DNA of 64,000 nucleotides from the NCBI GenBank assembly GCA_946403755.1, contig CAMJBC010000006.1, positions 1-64,000 on the forward strand. Direction: 5' to 3'. Positions 16,857 to 24,507 of this stretch are shown here, in pieces. A model generated the notes under the pieces. That model was not told the DNA's origin, did not search any database, and saw nothing but the letters and a program-made list of their open reading frames with translations. The DNA comes from an uncultured Mycoplasmatota bacterium (GTDB lineage Bacteria > Bacillota_I > Bacilli_A > RF39 > UBA660). A program made the translations under genes and the position numbers. Position 1 is the first letter of the stretch. Every line of letters starts with the position of its first letter.

Positions 16857-16898
16857 TGTTAATAAAATGATAGAATTATTATAGGATAGGTGAATAAT

Positions 16899-17984
16899 AT
16901 GGGAGAAGTATCACATAATGCTAGTGTATTAAATTCTAAGATTGATTCAATAGTATCTGCTAATAATGGAGGTAAAAGTGCTTTAAGTCCTAAAACAACT
17001 AGTTGTTCATCAACAACTAGTATACCTAAGAATGAAGCAGTCATATTAACTCAATTATTAACATCAGTTCAATCTTTATATAATAAATTAGATGGTGAAT
17101 TATCGAACATTAAAACAGTAGGAGATAATTTTGCTACTATGGATAATTTTTTAGCTAATGAAAGTTTGGATTTAGGATTTCAATTAGAATCAGGACAAAC
17201 TAATATAGAAGCATTATCTTCATATGCAGCTGCATCATTATCAGAATTATTAGGTAAAGATGTACCTATTATTCAAGGATATAATGATGAAGATACATTA
17301 AGTGGAAAGAATCCTACTAGTGATGATGAAGATGATGATACTGGAACTTATGGTACATATGGTAGTTATGGTGATGATACTGGTTCTACTATTACTACAA
17401 CACCAACTACACCAGAAGTTCAAACAGAAGCTCCAACTGTAGTGCAAACTGAACCTATTACAGAAGTAGTTACTGAAGTTCAAACAGAAGCTGTAACAGA
17501 GGCACAAACAGAAATTGTTACTGAAGCGCCAACTGAGGTAATAACAGAAGTTAAAACAGAAGCACCAACTCAAGCAGAAGTTACTAAACCTCCTGTAGAA
17601 CATAAACCAACTCCACCTGTTGATACTAAGCCAGTTCAAACAGAGATAATTACAGAGATGCCTATAGAAGCTCCAACAGTTATTGAAGATGAACCAATAA
17701 TTGAAGAGCCAATCATAGAAGAACCTGTAATAGATGAATATGTTGAACCAGAGGATATTATTGAACAGCCTATTTTGGAAGAACCTGAAATGACAGAAAT
17801 TGATATAGATGATGGAAGTACTATGGAACCTGTTGAAAGAAAGAGTAATGCTGGAAAAGTAGCTGGTGCGGTTGCGGCAGTAGGGTTAGCAGCAGGTGCT
17901 GCAGCAGTAGGTTATGGTATGTATAAAAAATCTCAAGAAGACAAAGAATATGAAGACTATGGCTATGAGGATGGGGGTGCATAC
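16899..17984 (+). CDS. Thr/Glu/Pro-rich protein with C-terminal membrane segment, partner of the LXG-GH73 protein
   Basis: A 362-residue protein of unknown family. Residues about 1-130 are helical and WXG100-like in feel (two helices, about 45-75 and 80-100, no Sec signal). Then an acidic Gly/Tyr/Thr linker, a low-complexity region of VQTEAP/VVTEVQTEA-type repeats (about 170-240), a Pro/Glu/Ile-rich part (PIIEEPIIEEP) and one membrane segment (about 308-328, SNAGKVAGAVAAVGLAAGAA) with a short acidic, Tyr-rich cytoplasmic-looking end. No LPxTG or NPxTN sorting signal. AGGTGA lies six bases before the ATG. The stop overlaps the next start (TAATG), so the two proteins are made together; it may anchor or guide the GH73 protein at the envelope (inference). 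Confidence 0.75.
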
Positions 17985-17986
17985 TA

Positions 17987-19114
17987 ATGGCAAAAGTATT
18001 ATCTGCAGATATAGCAGCAGTAGGATCTGATAATAATGCTAATATAGAAAATAGCATCATTACAACTAGATTAGTTGCAGCTGAAATAGGTAGTTTTAAC
18101 TCATCAACTTTAGATACTTTAAAGGGTGGAGGATATGATGCAGTTAGAAAGAAATTAGAACTATATAAAAAAGTATATGATGTAGCATATACTTTATGTG
18201 TAAACATGCTTTCTCATTGTTCTAATGTCAATAATTCTATGTTAAATTACATGGAAGGTTATTCTGAATTAGATGATTCAAAAATTAAAGAAATAGATTC
18301 AAAATTAAGAGAAATAAAAGGATATATAAATTATTTATCTGATAAGAGTAGTAGCGCTAGTGATGATGGAACTAATTATAGTGCTTTAATGAGTGAATGG
18401 AATGGTATTTATAATACGCTTTCACATTACAGAGAATTACTAGCAGGACTAAGTGGAAAAGATAGTGCTCTTTATGGGACACTTGAATCAATAATAAATG
18501 ATGTGGCTAATTTTGCACGAGCAGTTAATGGTATAAATGAATCAACATTTACTCCAGAGGGACTTAAATCTGGAAAAGGAATGTATAATTTTGATAAAGA
18601 TCAAGAAATATTCGATTCATCTATAACTGGTAATAAAAAATATGGTAAATATACAAGAGAAGAAATGATGAATATGACAGAAGCTCAAGTAAGAGCAATG
18701 TCTAAACAAGAATTTATTGAATTTATAGGAGCAATAGCTCAAGATATATATGCTGAATATGGTGGTGTACTTCCAAGTATTACAATAGCTCAAGCTATAT
18801 TAGAATCAGGATATGGAAATAGTTTTGAAAATACATCACATAATGTATTTGGTTTAATTGGATATCCTGGTAGTAAACCATTAGTTCATAGATTAAGAAA
18901 ATTTGATAATTTCTATGAAGCAACATTATATCATTATAAATATTTTCAAAATTATTCAAATGTTTATGCTAAATTCTTAAAAGATTGTGAAAATAATAAA
19001 CCATTATCAGCTTGTAAATATTTAAGCGCATACTGTGCTGGTTCTACTACATATGGACCAACTTGTGAAGCACTAATTAGACAATATGATTTAACCCAAT
19101 ATGATAATATCTAA
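17987..19114 (+). CDS. LXG/WXG-like N-terminus fused to GH73 N-acetylglucosaminidase
   Basis: A 375-residue protein. Residues 1-190 are helical and resemble the LXG/WXG superfamily targeting domain of type VII secretion substrates: LKGGGYDAVRKKLELYKKVY (45-64) and YMEGYSELDDSKIKEID (88-104) match the family's G..yd.vr..l..Y and e.LD.s.l parts. Residues about 238-375 are a GH73 (FlgJ/LytG-like) glucosaminidase: ITIAQAILESGYGNS with catalytic Glu at 273, HNVFGLIGYPGS, and FDNFYEATLYHYKYFQ. No Sec signal peptide. Predicted to cut peptidoglycan after non-Sec export. Several Cys near the end (CKYLSAYCAGSTTYGPTC) could form disulfides outside the cell. Translated in tandem with the preceding gene (1-base overlap). 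No T7SS ATPase is next to it. Confidence 0.82.
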   Translation: MAKVLSADIAAVGSDNNANIENSIITTRLVAAEIGSFNSSTLDTLKGGGYDAVRKKLELYKKVYDVAYTLCVNMLSHCSNVNNSMLNYMEGYSELDDSKIKEIDSKLREIKGYINYLSDKSSSASDDGTNYSALMSEWNGIYNTLSHYRELLAGLSGKDSALYGTLESIINDVANFARAVNGINESTFTPEGLKSGKGMYNFDKDQEIFDSSITGNKKYGKYTREEMMNMTEAQVRAMSKQEFIEFIGAIAQDIYAEYGGVLPSITIAQAILESGYGNSFENTSHNVFGLIGYPGSKPLVHRLRKFDNFYEATLYHYKYFQNYSNVYAKFLKDCENNKPLSACKYLSAYCAGSTTYGPTCEALIRQYDLTQYDNI

Positions 19115-19115
19115 T

Positions 19116-19146
19116 AAAAAAAGAATTCTAATTGAATTCTTTTTTA
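19116..19146. terminator. Bidirectional terminator
   Basis: AAAAAGAATTC (19118-19128) pairs with GAATTCTTTTT (19134-19144). Between convergent genes ending at 19114 and 19144. Confidence 0.85.
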
Positions 19147-19500
19147 TTGAGCTCTTGGTCCGTAAGTATTACCTTCATCAACACTATCTAATAAAGTAAA
19201 TATAAATAGAATTAATCCACCAACAAATGGTACTAAAGATATTAATATAAACCAACCAGATTTGTTAATATCATGTAATCTTCTAACTGATAATGCTAAA
19301 CTTGGAACAAGTATTGCAAGGCTAATTAGTCCTTCAATAGCACCGGCTGTTTTAACATCTAATTTAAGTACTGCAGTTACTACACCTAAGCAAATACCAA
19401 ATAAGAAAGCTGCTAGCATTACCCACCAATAGTCAGCTCTTGTAGAACGACCACTGAAATTAGTATAGTTACGGAAAAAAACTTTTACTGCTTCTATCAT
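19144..19500 (-). CDS. DUF805 family membrane protein
   Basis: A 118-residue membrane protein of the DUF805 family (YhaH-like). Seen: the family opening FFRNYTNFSGRSTRADYWWV (9-28), three to four membrane segments, and the signature SLALSVRRLHDINKSGWF (about 67-84), with the GNTYGP ending typical of the family. Function is not established. GGAG precedes the ATG on the minus strand. Single gene ending at a shared terminator. Confidence 0.93.
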   Translation of the reverse strand: MIEAVKVFFRNYTNFSGRSTRADYWWVMLAAFLFGICLGVVTAVLKLDVKTAGAIEGLISLAILVPSLALSVRRLHDINKSGWFILISLVPFVGGLILFIFTLLDSVDEGNTYGPRAQ

Positions 19501-19527
19501 AAGGGCTCCTTTCTTATCTTAATTATA

Positions 19528-19656
19528 TTATTTTATTTGAATAAATTCAACGTTTCCTTTTGCTTTATTATTACTTAATAAATTATTTTCTTCTAGAGTA
19601 GTTAATCCACCAATACCTGAATCAAATACATCAATTTTTTTATTCATTTTAATCAT
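19528..19656 (-). pseudogene. murI: Deletion relic of glutamate racemase (murI)
   Basis: A 42-codon reading frame. Residues 5-19 (NKKIDVFDSGIGGLT) match the N-terminus of glutamate racemase, including the catalytic-region DSGIGG. Residues 21-38 (LEENNLLSNNKAKGNVEF) look like the C-terminal part of the same family, where a yL.enNLL...g..eF stretch precedes the end. About 200 residues in between are missing, and a stop cuts the end. The simplest reading is an in-frame internal deletion of murI followed by decay. The second catalytic Cys and most of the active site are gone, so racemase activity is impossible. An AGTAGAG-type site lies before the start, so a 42-residue peptide might still be made. 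Confidence 0.7.
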
Positions 19657-19707
19657 CTCTACTAGTTATTACAACATAAATATGATAATATTATTATAGG
19701 TGTAGAT

Positions 19708-20226
19708 ATGGAAACATTAGTAGAATCAATAATAAATGCATTTAGTGGACTAATTAGTTTAAAATTTGGAAAAGAACTAATAGTTTTTATTATTTCTATA
19801 TTACCAATATTAGAATTAAGAGGTGGATTACTTGCTGCTTCTTTATTAAATGTTGATCCCGTTAATGCATATATTGTTTCTATGATAGGTAATATATTAC
19901 CAGTACCATTTATATTACTATTCATAACTAAAATATTAGAATGGATGGAAAAATCTAAAATCAAATGGATGAATAAAATAGCAAAATGGTTACATAAAAA
20001 AGCAGATAAGAATAAAGAAAAGATAGAGAAATATGGGTATTTTGGATTGTTCTTATTTGTTGGAATACCTTTACCTGGTACTGGAGCATGGACTGGATGT
20101 TTAATAGCTTCAATATTAAATTTAAATAGAAAGAAAGCCTTTTATGCAACATTATGTGGTATAATTATGGCTAGTATAATAATGATGATAATATCATATG
20201 GAATTATAGGTAATATAATTCGTTAG
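19708..20226 (+). CDS. COG2426 small membrane protein (Sm_multidrug_ex family)
   Basis: A 172-residue polytopic protein of the COG2426 family, historically called putative small multidrug export protein. Seen: FIISILPILELRGGLLAASLL (first membrane region, with the ELRG motif), a basic amphipathic loop (KWMNKIAKWLHKKADKNKEK) and FVGIPLPGTGAWTGCLIAS, the family's conserved G.PLPGTGa.tG motif. The export role is not well proven for the family. AGGTG lies before the ATG. It is followed 9 bases later by the PrsW-like gene, so the two share a transcript. Confidence 0.9.
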   Translation: METLVESIINAFSGLISLKFGKELIVFIISILPILELRGGLLAASLLNVDPVNAYIVSMIGNILPVPFILLFITKILEWMEKSKIKWMNKIAKWLHKKADKNKEKIEKYGYFGLFLFVGIPLPGTGAWTGCLIASILNLNRKKAFYATLCGIIMASIIMMIISYGIIGNIIR

Positions 20227-20235
20227 GAGGAAATT

Positions 20236-20997
20236 ATGGGTATAATAATTCTTTGTGGTTTACCAGTTATAGTTTTAGGATTATATATTTATCTAAAAGA
20301 TAGAGAACGTGAACCATTTTCTTTATTAATGCAATTGTTATGGAAAGGAATGCTATCTTGCTTATTAGTTTTAGTAATTAGTGGAATATTAAGCTTATTC
20401 TTCCCAATATTTGGAATGGAAACTGCTGAAATGACTAATAAACAATTATTAATATATGCTTTCTTATGTGTAGCATTAATAGAAGAGTCATGTAAATATT
20501 TCTTTGTATATAAAAATACATTTGATCATAAAGAATTTGATAGTACATTTGATATGGCTGTATATGCTGCTTTTGTATCATTAGGATTTGCATTCTTTGA
20601 AAATATTGAATATTTAATTCAATATGGAGTAGCAGGACAATTTGTAAGATATTTTACAGCAGTACCAATGCATTTATGCACAGGTATATTTATGGGTATA
20701 TATCTTGGTGATGCTGCACTTGCTCAACGTAAAAATATTAGAGAAGCAAGATGGGATAAATTCTTTGCTCTTGTTATACCAATTTTATTACATGGATTTT
20801 ATGATTATACAATAATGGCTGGATTTAATGCAGCATGGATTATTTCATTCATTTGTATAATAGCTTTATCAATAATAGTTGTTAATTATAAAAGAAATCA
20901 TGATGTTAAAATTAAGTATCCAAATAATGTATGTCCTAAATGTGGAGAGAGAATAGTTGGAGTATATTGTATTAAGTGTGGTAAAAAATTATTCTAA
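20236..20997 (+). CDS. PrsW-family intramembrane protease with C-terminal zinc ribbon
   Basis: A 253-residue membrane protein of the PrsW/CPBP-like superfamily of putative intramembrane metalloproteases; PrsW of Bacillus cuts an anti-sigma factor. Seen: IEESCKYF (about 88-95, the EExxK motif), FFENIEYL (about 126-133, FExxEY), PMHLCTGIFMG (about 148-158) and LLHGFYDY (about 187-194), giving the expected Glu and His residues in membrane segments. At the end, CPKCGERIVGVYCIKCGKKLF (first 20 residues shown in part) forms a CxxC-CxxC zinc ribbon, which classical PrsW lacks. The target in this organism is unknown. AGGAGG precedes the ATG. Confidence 0.88.
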   Translation: MGIIILCGLPVIVLGLYIYLKDREREPFSLLMQLLWKGMLSCLLVLVISGILSLFFPIFGMETAEMTNKQLLIYAFLCVALIEESCKYFFVYKNTFDHKEFDSTFDMAVYAAFVSLGFAFFENIEYLIQYGVAGQFVRYFTAVPMHLCTGIFMGIYLGDAALAQRKNIREARWDKFFALVIPILLHGFYDYTIMAGFNAAWIISFICIIALSIIVVNYKRNHDVKIKYPNNVCPKCGERIVGVYCIKCGKKLF

Positions 20998-21027
20998 TAA
21001 AAAAAGAACTTTTAAAGTTCTTTTTAT
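20998..21027. terminator. Bidirectional terminator
   Basis: AAAAAGAACTTT (21001-21012) and AAAGTTCTTTTT (21014-21025) form a near-perfect palindrome between convergent genes. Confidence 0.85.
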
Positions 21028-21740
21028 TTTAACTTAGAAAATACATTTCCTAAAGAATCATTTATTACTAAATTAGCTATTCTGTCATAATCAGTAGTAG
21101 ATCTATTAATTATTACTAAATATTTACCTCTAAAGAAACTAATTAAACCACTGGCAGGATATACAGTTAAAGATGAACCTGCTACTATCATCATATCAGA
21201 TGCCATCACAGCGTTTTGAGCAAGAACTAAATCATTTGGTAACATTTCACCATATAATACAACATCTGGTTTTATAATGCCTCCACATTCACATTTAGGA
21301 ACACCTTTAGAATTAAATATATATTCTGGTTCATAGAATTTATTACATTTAATACAATAATTTCTATATATTGAACCATGTAATTCATAAACTTTTTTAG
21401 AACCAGCTTTTTGATGCAAACCATCTATATTTTGTGTAATAACACATTTTAATTTACCTTTTTTCTCTAATTTAGCTAAATATTTATGAGTTACATTAGG
21501 TTCTTTATCTAAACAATTTAATTTATCTCTATAGAATTTATAAAAACCTTCAGTATTAGCATAAAAATAGCCCGCACTTAAAATAGTTTCTGGTGGGACA
21601 CTATACTTTTCATTATAAAGACCATCTTTGCTTCTAAAGTCTTTAATTCCACTTTCAGTAGATACTCCCGCGCCACCAAAGAAAACTATATTATTTGATT
21701 CATCAATCATTTTTTGTAATTCTTTAATTTCATTTTTCAT
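21024..21740 (-). CDS. cobB: Sirtuin, NAD-dependent protein deacylase (Sir2 family)
   Basis: A 238-residue Sir2 enzyme that removes acyl groups from protein lysines using NAD. Seen: the NAD-binding FFGGAGVSTESGIKDFRS (about 20-37), the catalytic TQNIDGLHQKAG and ELHGS (about 106-125), a zinc site made of CIKC and CEC (C-x2-C then C-x-C), and the IKPDVVLYGE segment. Length and motif order fit bacterial CobB. The zinc finger has C-x-C in place of the common C-x2-C in its second half. Single gene ending at a shared terminator. Confidence 0.95.
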   Translation of the reverse strand: MKNEIKELQKMIDESNNIVFFGGAGVSTESGIKDFRSKDGLYNEKYSVPPETILSAGYFYANTEGFYKFYRDKLNCLDKEPNVTHKYLAKLEKKGKLKCVITQNIDGLHQKAGSKKVYELHGSIYRNYCIKCNKFYEPEYIFNSKGVPKCECGGIIKPDVVLYGEMLPNDLVLAQNAVMASDMMIVAGSSLTVYPASGLISFFRGKYLVIINRSTTDYDRIANLVINDSLGNVFSKLK

Positions 21741-21781
21741 ACTTTAATTATAATATATTTTTTGATTTATTGTATTAAAAA

Positions 21782-21790
21782 TGATAAAAT
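21782..21790 (+). promoter_or_regulatory. Extended -10 with leaderless spacing
   Basis: TGATAAAAT followed by exactly eight bases and then ATG at 21799. No Shine-Dalgarno. Confidence 0.5.
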
Positions 21791-21798
21791 TTATACAT

Positions 21799-22491
21799 AT
21801 GAAAAAGGGAACAAAGATTATTATATGTTTTTTAGTTATATTATTAGTACTAGTTATTAATAAAGTTTTAGTTTATAACAAATATAAATCTAAACAAGAA
21901 ATAATTATTGTAAATGATGGATATGAAACTATTAATCATAAAGATACTAAAGATTATCTAGAACATAATGGTATTAAAATAAAAAATGATTTTAAAAAAT
22001 ATACATATGAAGAAAGTGATGATACATATGTTTTATATGATAATAATGAAGATATTATAAATATGTTTTCTATTCATAAAGTTGAAACATTATTAACTAT
22101 ATTTAAAGAATATGATGATATATTAAAAAAATCATATATTGAAAAGTTTTTAAATGAAAATAACATTAAAAATGATATAGATTTATTAAATTATATTAGT
22201 AATTATGAAAAAGATATAACTATATTTAATAGTAATAAGGAAATTAAATTAGACTATTATATTCGTAATTATATTAATGATGTAATGCCTCTTGTTTATG
22301 AATATAGAATTGTAAAAGGGGATTATTCAGGAATAATTGTATTCAATTATAATCATGAAGAAGAAGATGTTATTGAAATAATGTTATTAAATAAAGATAT
22401 AAGATATATTTTATCATTTATGGGAAGTGAAATATCTGAAAAAAATATATTAGATTTAGTAGGTACAGTGATATTTGATGAAAAAGAGTAA
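21799..22491 (+). CDS. Hypothetical membrane-anchored extracytoplasmic protein
   Basis: A 230-residue protein: MKKG plus one membrane segment (about 6-22), then a charged extracytoplasmic domain rich in Asn, Asp, Lys and Ile with no recognised family. Its C-terminal part (GDYSGIIVFNYNHEEEDVIE) suggests beta strands. I choose ATG 21799 over ATG 21781 because the latter overlaps the -10 element. There is no Shine-Dalgarno and the -10 is eight bases from the start, so the mRNA is probably leaderless. It overlaps the downstream pseudouridine synthase by 14 bases, starting a three-gene chain to 23643. Confidence 0.7.
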   Translation: MKKGTKIIICFLVILLVLVINKVLVYNKYKSKQEIIIVNDGYETINHKDTKDYLEHNGIKIKNDFKKYTYEESDDTYVLYDNNEDIINMFSIHKVETLLTIFKEYDDILKKSYIEKFLNENNIKNDIDLLNYISNYEKDITIFNSNKEIKLDYYIRNYINDVMPLVYEYRIVKGDYSGIIVFNYNHEEEDVIEIMLLNKDIRYILSFMGSEISEKNILDLVGTVIFDEKE

Positions 22492-23128
22492 TAAATTAAA
22501 AATATATTATGAAGATAAATGTTTATTAGTTGTTTATAAAGATAGTAATTTACCAACTATTAAAAGTGAAAAATATAATAATAGCTTATATAGTGAAGTA
22601 TATGATTATTTACATAAAAAGAATCAAAAAGTTTTTGTAGTACATAGACTTGATAAAGATACTAGTGGGTTAGTTATATTTGCTAAAGATGAAAAAGTTA
22701 AAAAGATTCTTCAAGATAATTGGGATTCAACAATTAGGAAATACTATGCTTTAGTACATGGTCAAACTAATAAAAGTGGTGAAATAACATCTTATATAAA
22801 AGAAACTAAAACTTTATATAGTTATTCAACTAAAGATAAAAGCGGTAGTTTTGCTAAAACATTGTATAAGAGGGTTAAATCTAACAAGCTATACACATTA
22901 CTTGATATAGAGATTAAAACAGGTAAAAAGAATCAAATTAGAGTACATATGAAAGATAATAATACTCCAATACTTGGAGATAAAAAATATGGCAAAAAAG
23001 ATGGATTTAGACATATGGCATTAAATGCATATTATTTATGTTTTAATCATCCAATTATTAACGAAAGGATTGAGATAGATACTGGAGTTCCAAAAGATTT
23101 TGTAAGTATCATGAACAATGTAAAATGA
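22478..23128 (+). CDS. RluA-family pseudouridine synthase
   Basis: A 216-residue enzyme converting uridine to pseudouridine in rRNA or tRNA. Seen: FVVHRLDKDTSGLVIFAKDE (about 49-68) with the catalytic Asp in HRLDKDTSG, KYYALVHG, the RVHM element (IRVHMKDNNTPILGDKKYG, about 165-183) and HMALNAYYLCFNHP. No S4 domain; short compared with RluD (about 300), like the single-domain RluA/RluC relatives. TTG at 22475 is also in frame; I take ATG 22478. Overlaps the upstream gene by 14 bases and the next by four (ATGA), so it is translated as part of a chain. The exact RNA target cannot be read. Confidence 0.92.
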   Translation: MKKSNKLKIYYEDKCLLVVYKDSNLPTIKSEKYNNSLYSEVYDYLHKKNQKVFVVHRLDKDTSGLVIFAKDEKVKKILQDNWDSTIRKYYALVHGQTNKSGEITSYIKETKTLYSYSTKDKSGSFAKTLYKRVKSNKLYTLLDIEIKTGKKNQIRVHMKDNNTPILGDKKYGKKDGFRHMALNAYYLCFNHPIINERIEIDTGVPKDFVSIMNNVK

Positions 23129-23643
23129 AAAAGATATATTTAGTACTTTCTCAAACATATTCAGGAGTATCTAAAACAATAAAAATATTTACTAAAGAAA
23201 AATATTGCCATGCATCTATTTCATTAGATCCTAAATGTGAAGAAATGTATTCATTTGGAAGAAAATATAGATATTTTCCTTTACTTGGTATTTTTAAACA
23301 AGAAGATTTAAATAAAGGTTTGTTTAAAAATAGGGGAGCTTTAATGTCTATGTATGAAATAGAAGTTAGTGAAGAACAATATAAAAAAATAGTTAGTAAA
23401 ATAGAAAAGATTAAAAAAACCAATAAAGGTTATAACATTATTGGTTTATTATTAGCATATTTTAGAATTAAATTACATAGAAATAAATATTATTGTTCAG
23501 AGTTTGTATATGAAGTATTATCTAGTAAAGGTGTAGATATATACGATAAGAATAAAATTAAATTTACTCCTATGGAATTAGTTGAGAAAAACTTTAAAAA
23601 AGTTTATGAAGGAGAAATTAGAGAGTTTATTAAAACTATCTAG
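23125..23643 (+). CDS. Permuted NlpC/P60-like papain-fold protein
   Basis: A 172-residue protein with the layout of circularly permuted NlpC/P60 (YiiX/YaeF-like) enzymes, a group of amidases, acyltransferases and proteases. Seen: the His motif YCHASISLD (about 27-35) first, then the Cys motif KYYCSEFVYEVL (about 123-134); this order (H before C) marks the permuted fold. No signal peptide is visible, so it may act inside the cell. Starts within the pseudouridine synthase stop (ATGA). The substrate is unknown. It ends convergently with the sortase gene, overlapping it by eight bases. Confidence 0.75.
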   Translation: MKKIYLVLSQTYSGVSKTIKIFTKEKYCHASISLDPKCEEMYSFGRKYRYFPLLGIFKQEDLNKGLFKNRGALMSMYEIEVSEEQYKKIVSKIEKIKKTNKGYNIIGLLLAYFRIKLHRNKYYCSEFVYEVLSSKGVDIYDKNKIKFTPMELVEKNFKKVYEGEIREFIKTI

Positions 23644-24463
23644 TTTCTCTTTTTATTAGTTTAGCATGAACAACTATTTTTTCATCTGTTTTATGACAAG
23701 TTGATAATGTTAATACAGTATCATTTACATTAACATTAGCATCAAATTTAAATTTACTTCTTTTTAACATAGTATCTAAATAAGTTTTAAATTCATCATC
23801 ATTTTTAAAATCAGTAGTTATATAATAATTTTCTGTTTTAATAGAATAAACACTAAATACTTGCCATAAAGTATTTTCTTTTTCAGTAGATAATTTAATA
23901 ACATGATTATCTTTTTTATTATACCAATCTTTAGTTAATACATTTTTTAAAGTACCAAACATAGTTTTATTTAATCTAGCATGTCCATAAATAATATTAT
24001 TTCTACCTAAATTATTTATATCATTCCTATAATCTAAGAATACCCATCCAGCATCAGTATATTTTTTTTCAAATGAATGAGTTAAATAATATTTGTTATC
24101 TTTAGCTTGTACAAAAGGGTAGTTAATATTAGTTCCACTTACCTGTATCCATCCTTTTGTATCTTTATTTTTCTTTTTAAGATCAGTAAAATCAACATTA
24201 ATTAGATTCATTTTAATATATGACCAATATATACTTTGTTTTTTAGTATCTGTTTTTAATGTTTCGTTTTCACCAATTATTTCTACATTATTAGTTTCAT
24301 TTGTTTCTTCAACAATAGTACTATTTATGATATCATCCACTTCTTTATCAGTATTTTTATTATCTTCATTCCACATAAAAATTTTAATAGTACTATAAGT
24401 AAATGTTAATACACAAACTACTAACAATATAATTAATACAACCTTTATTACTTTTTTCTTCAT
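23636..24463 (-). CDS. srtB: Class B sortase with Lys at the catalytic Arg position
   Basis: A 275-residue transpeptidase that joins surface proteins to peptidoglycan or pilin subunits. Seen: N-terminal membrane anchor (about 5-26), GWIQVSGTNINYPFVQ (class B opening), YYLTHSFEKKY, the catalytic His in IIYGHARLNK (about 160), and the catalytic Cys in LTLSTCHKTDEKIVVHAKL. In class B sortases an Arg stands just before the IVVxAK strand; here it is Lys (codon AAA). This may weaken or alter catalysis, or be a tolerated change. No substrate with an LPxTG or NPxTN signal is in the window. ATG 24463 has no Shine-Dalgarno and lies eight bases behind a TGTTATATA -10: probably leaderless. Confidence 0.9.
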   Translation of the reverse strand: MKKKVIKVVLIILLVVCVLTFTYSTIKIFMWNEDNKNTDKEVDDIINSTIVEETNETNNVEIIGENETLKTDTKKQSIYWSYIKMNLINVDFTDLKKKNKDTKGWIQVSGTNINYPFVQAKDNKYYLTHSFEKKYTDAGWVFLDYRNDINNLGRNNIIYGHARLNKTMFGTLKNVLTKDWYNKKDNHVIKLSTEKENTLWQVFSVYSIKTENYYITTDFKNDDEFKTYLDTMLKRSKFKFDANVNVNDTVLTLSTCHKTDEKIVVHAKLIKRETR

Positions 24464-24471
24464 GTTATAAG

Positions 24472-24480
24472 TATATAACA
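24472..24480 (-). promoter_or_regulatory. Extended -10 of the sortase gene, leaderless spacing
   Basis: On the minus strand TGTTATATA, then eight bases, then ATG at 24463. It sits immediately behind the PBP terminator. Confidence 0.45.
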
Positions 24481-24507
24481 AAAAAAGGGAAAAATATATC
24501 CCTTTTT
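24480..24507 (-). terminator. Terminator of the class A PBP gene
   Basis: Forward AAAAAGGGA (24482-24490) pairs with TCCCTTTTT (24499-24507); on the minus strand it is followed by a T-run. Confidence 0.8.

Noticed and set aside
17298..17639. Long minus-strand open frame opposite the TE-repeat gene
   Set aside because: Its Trp/Cys/Phe/Ser-rich product is the mirror of ACA/GAA/GTT repeats; no start signal.
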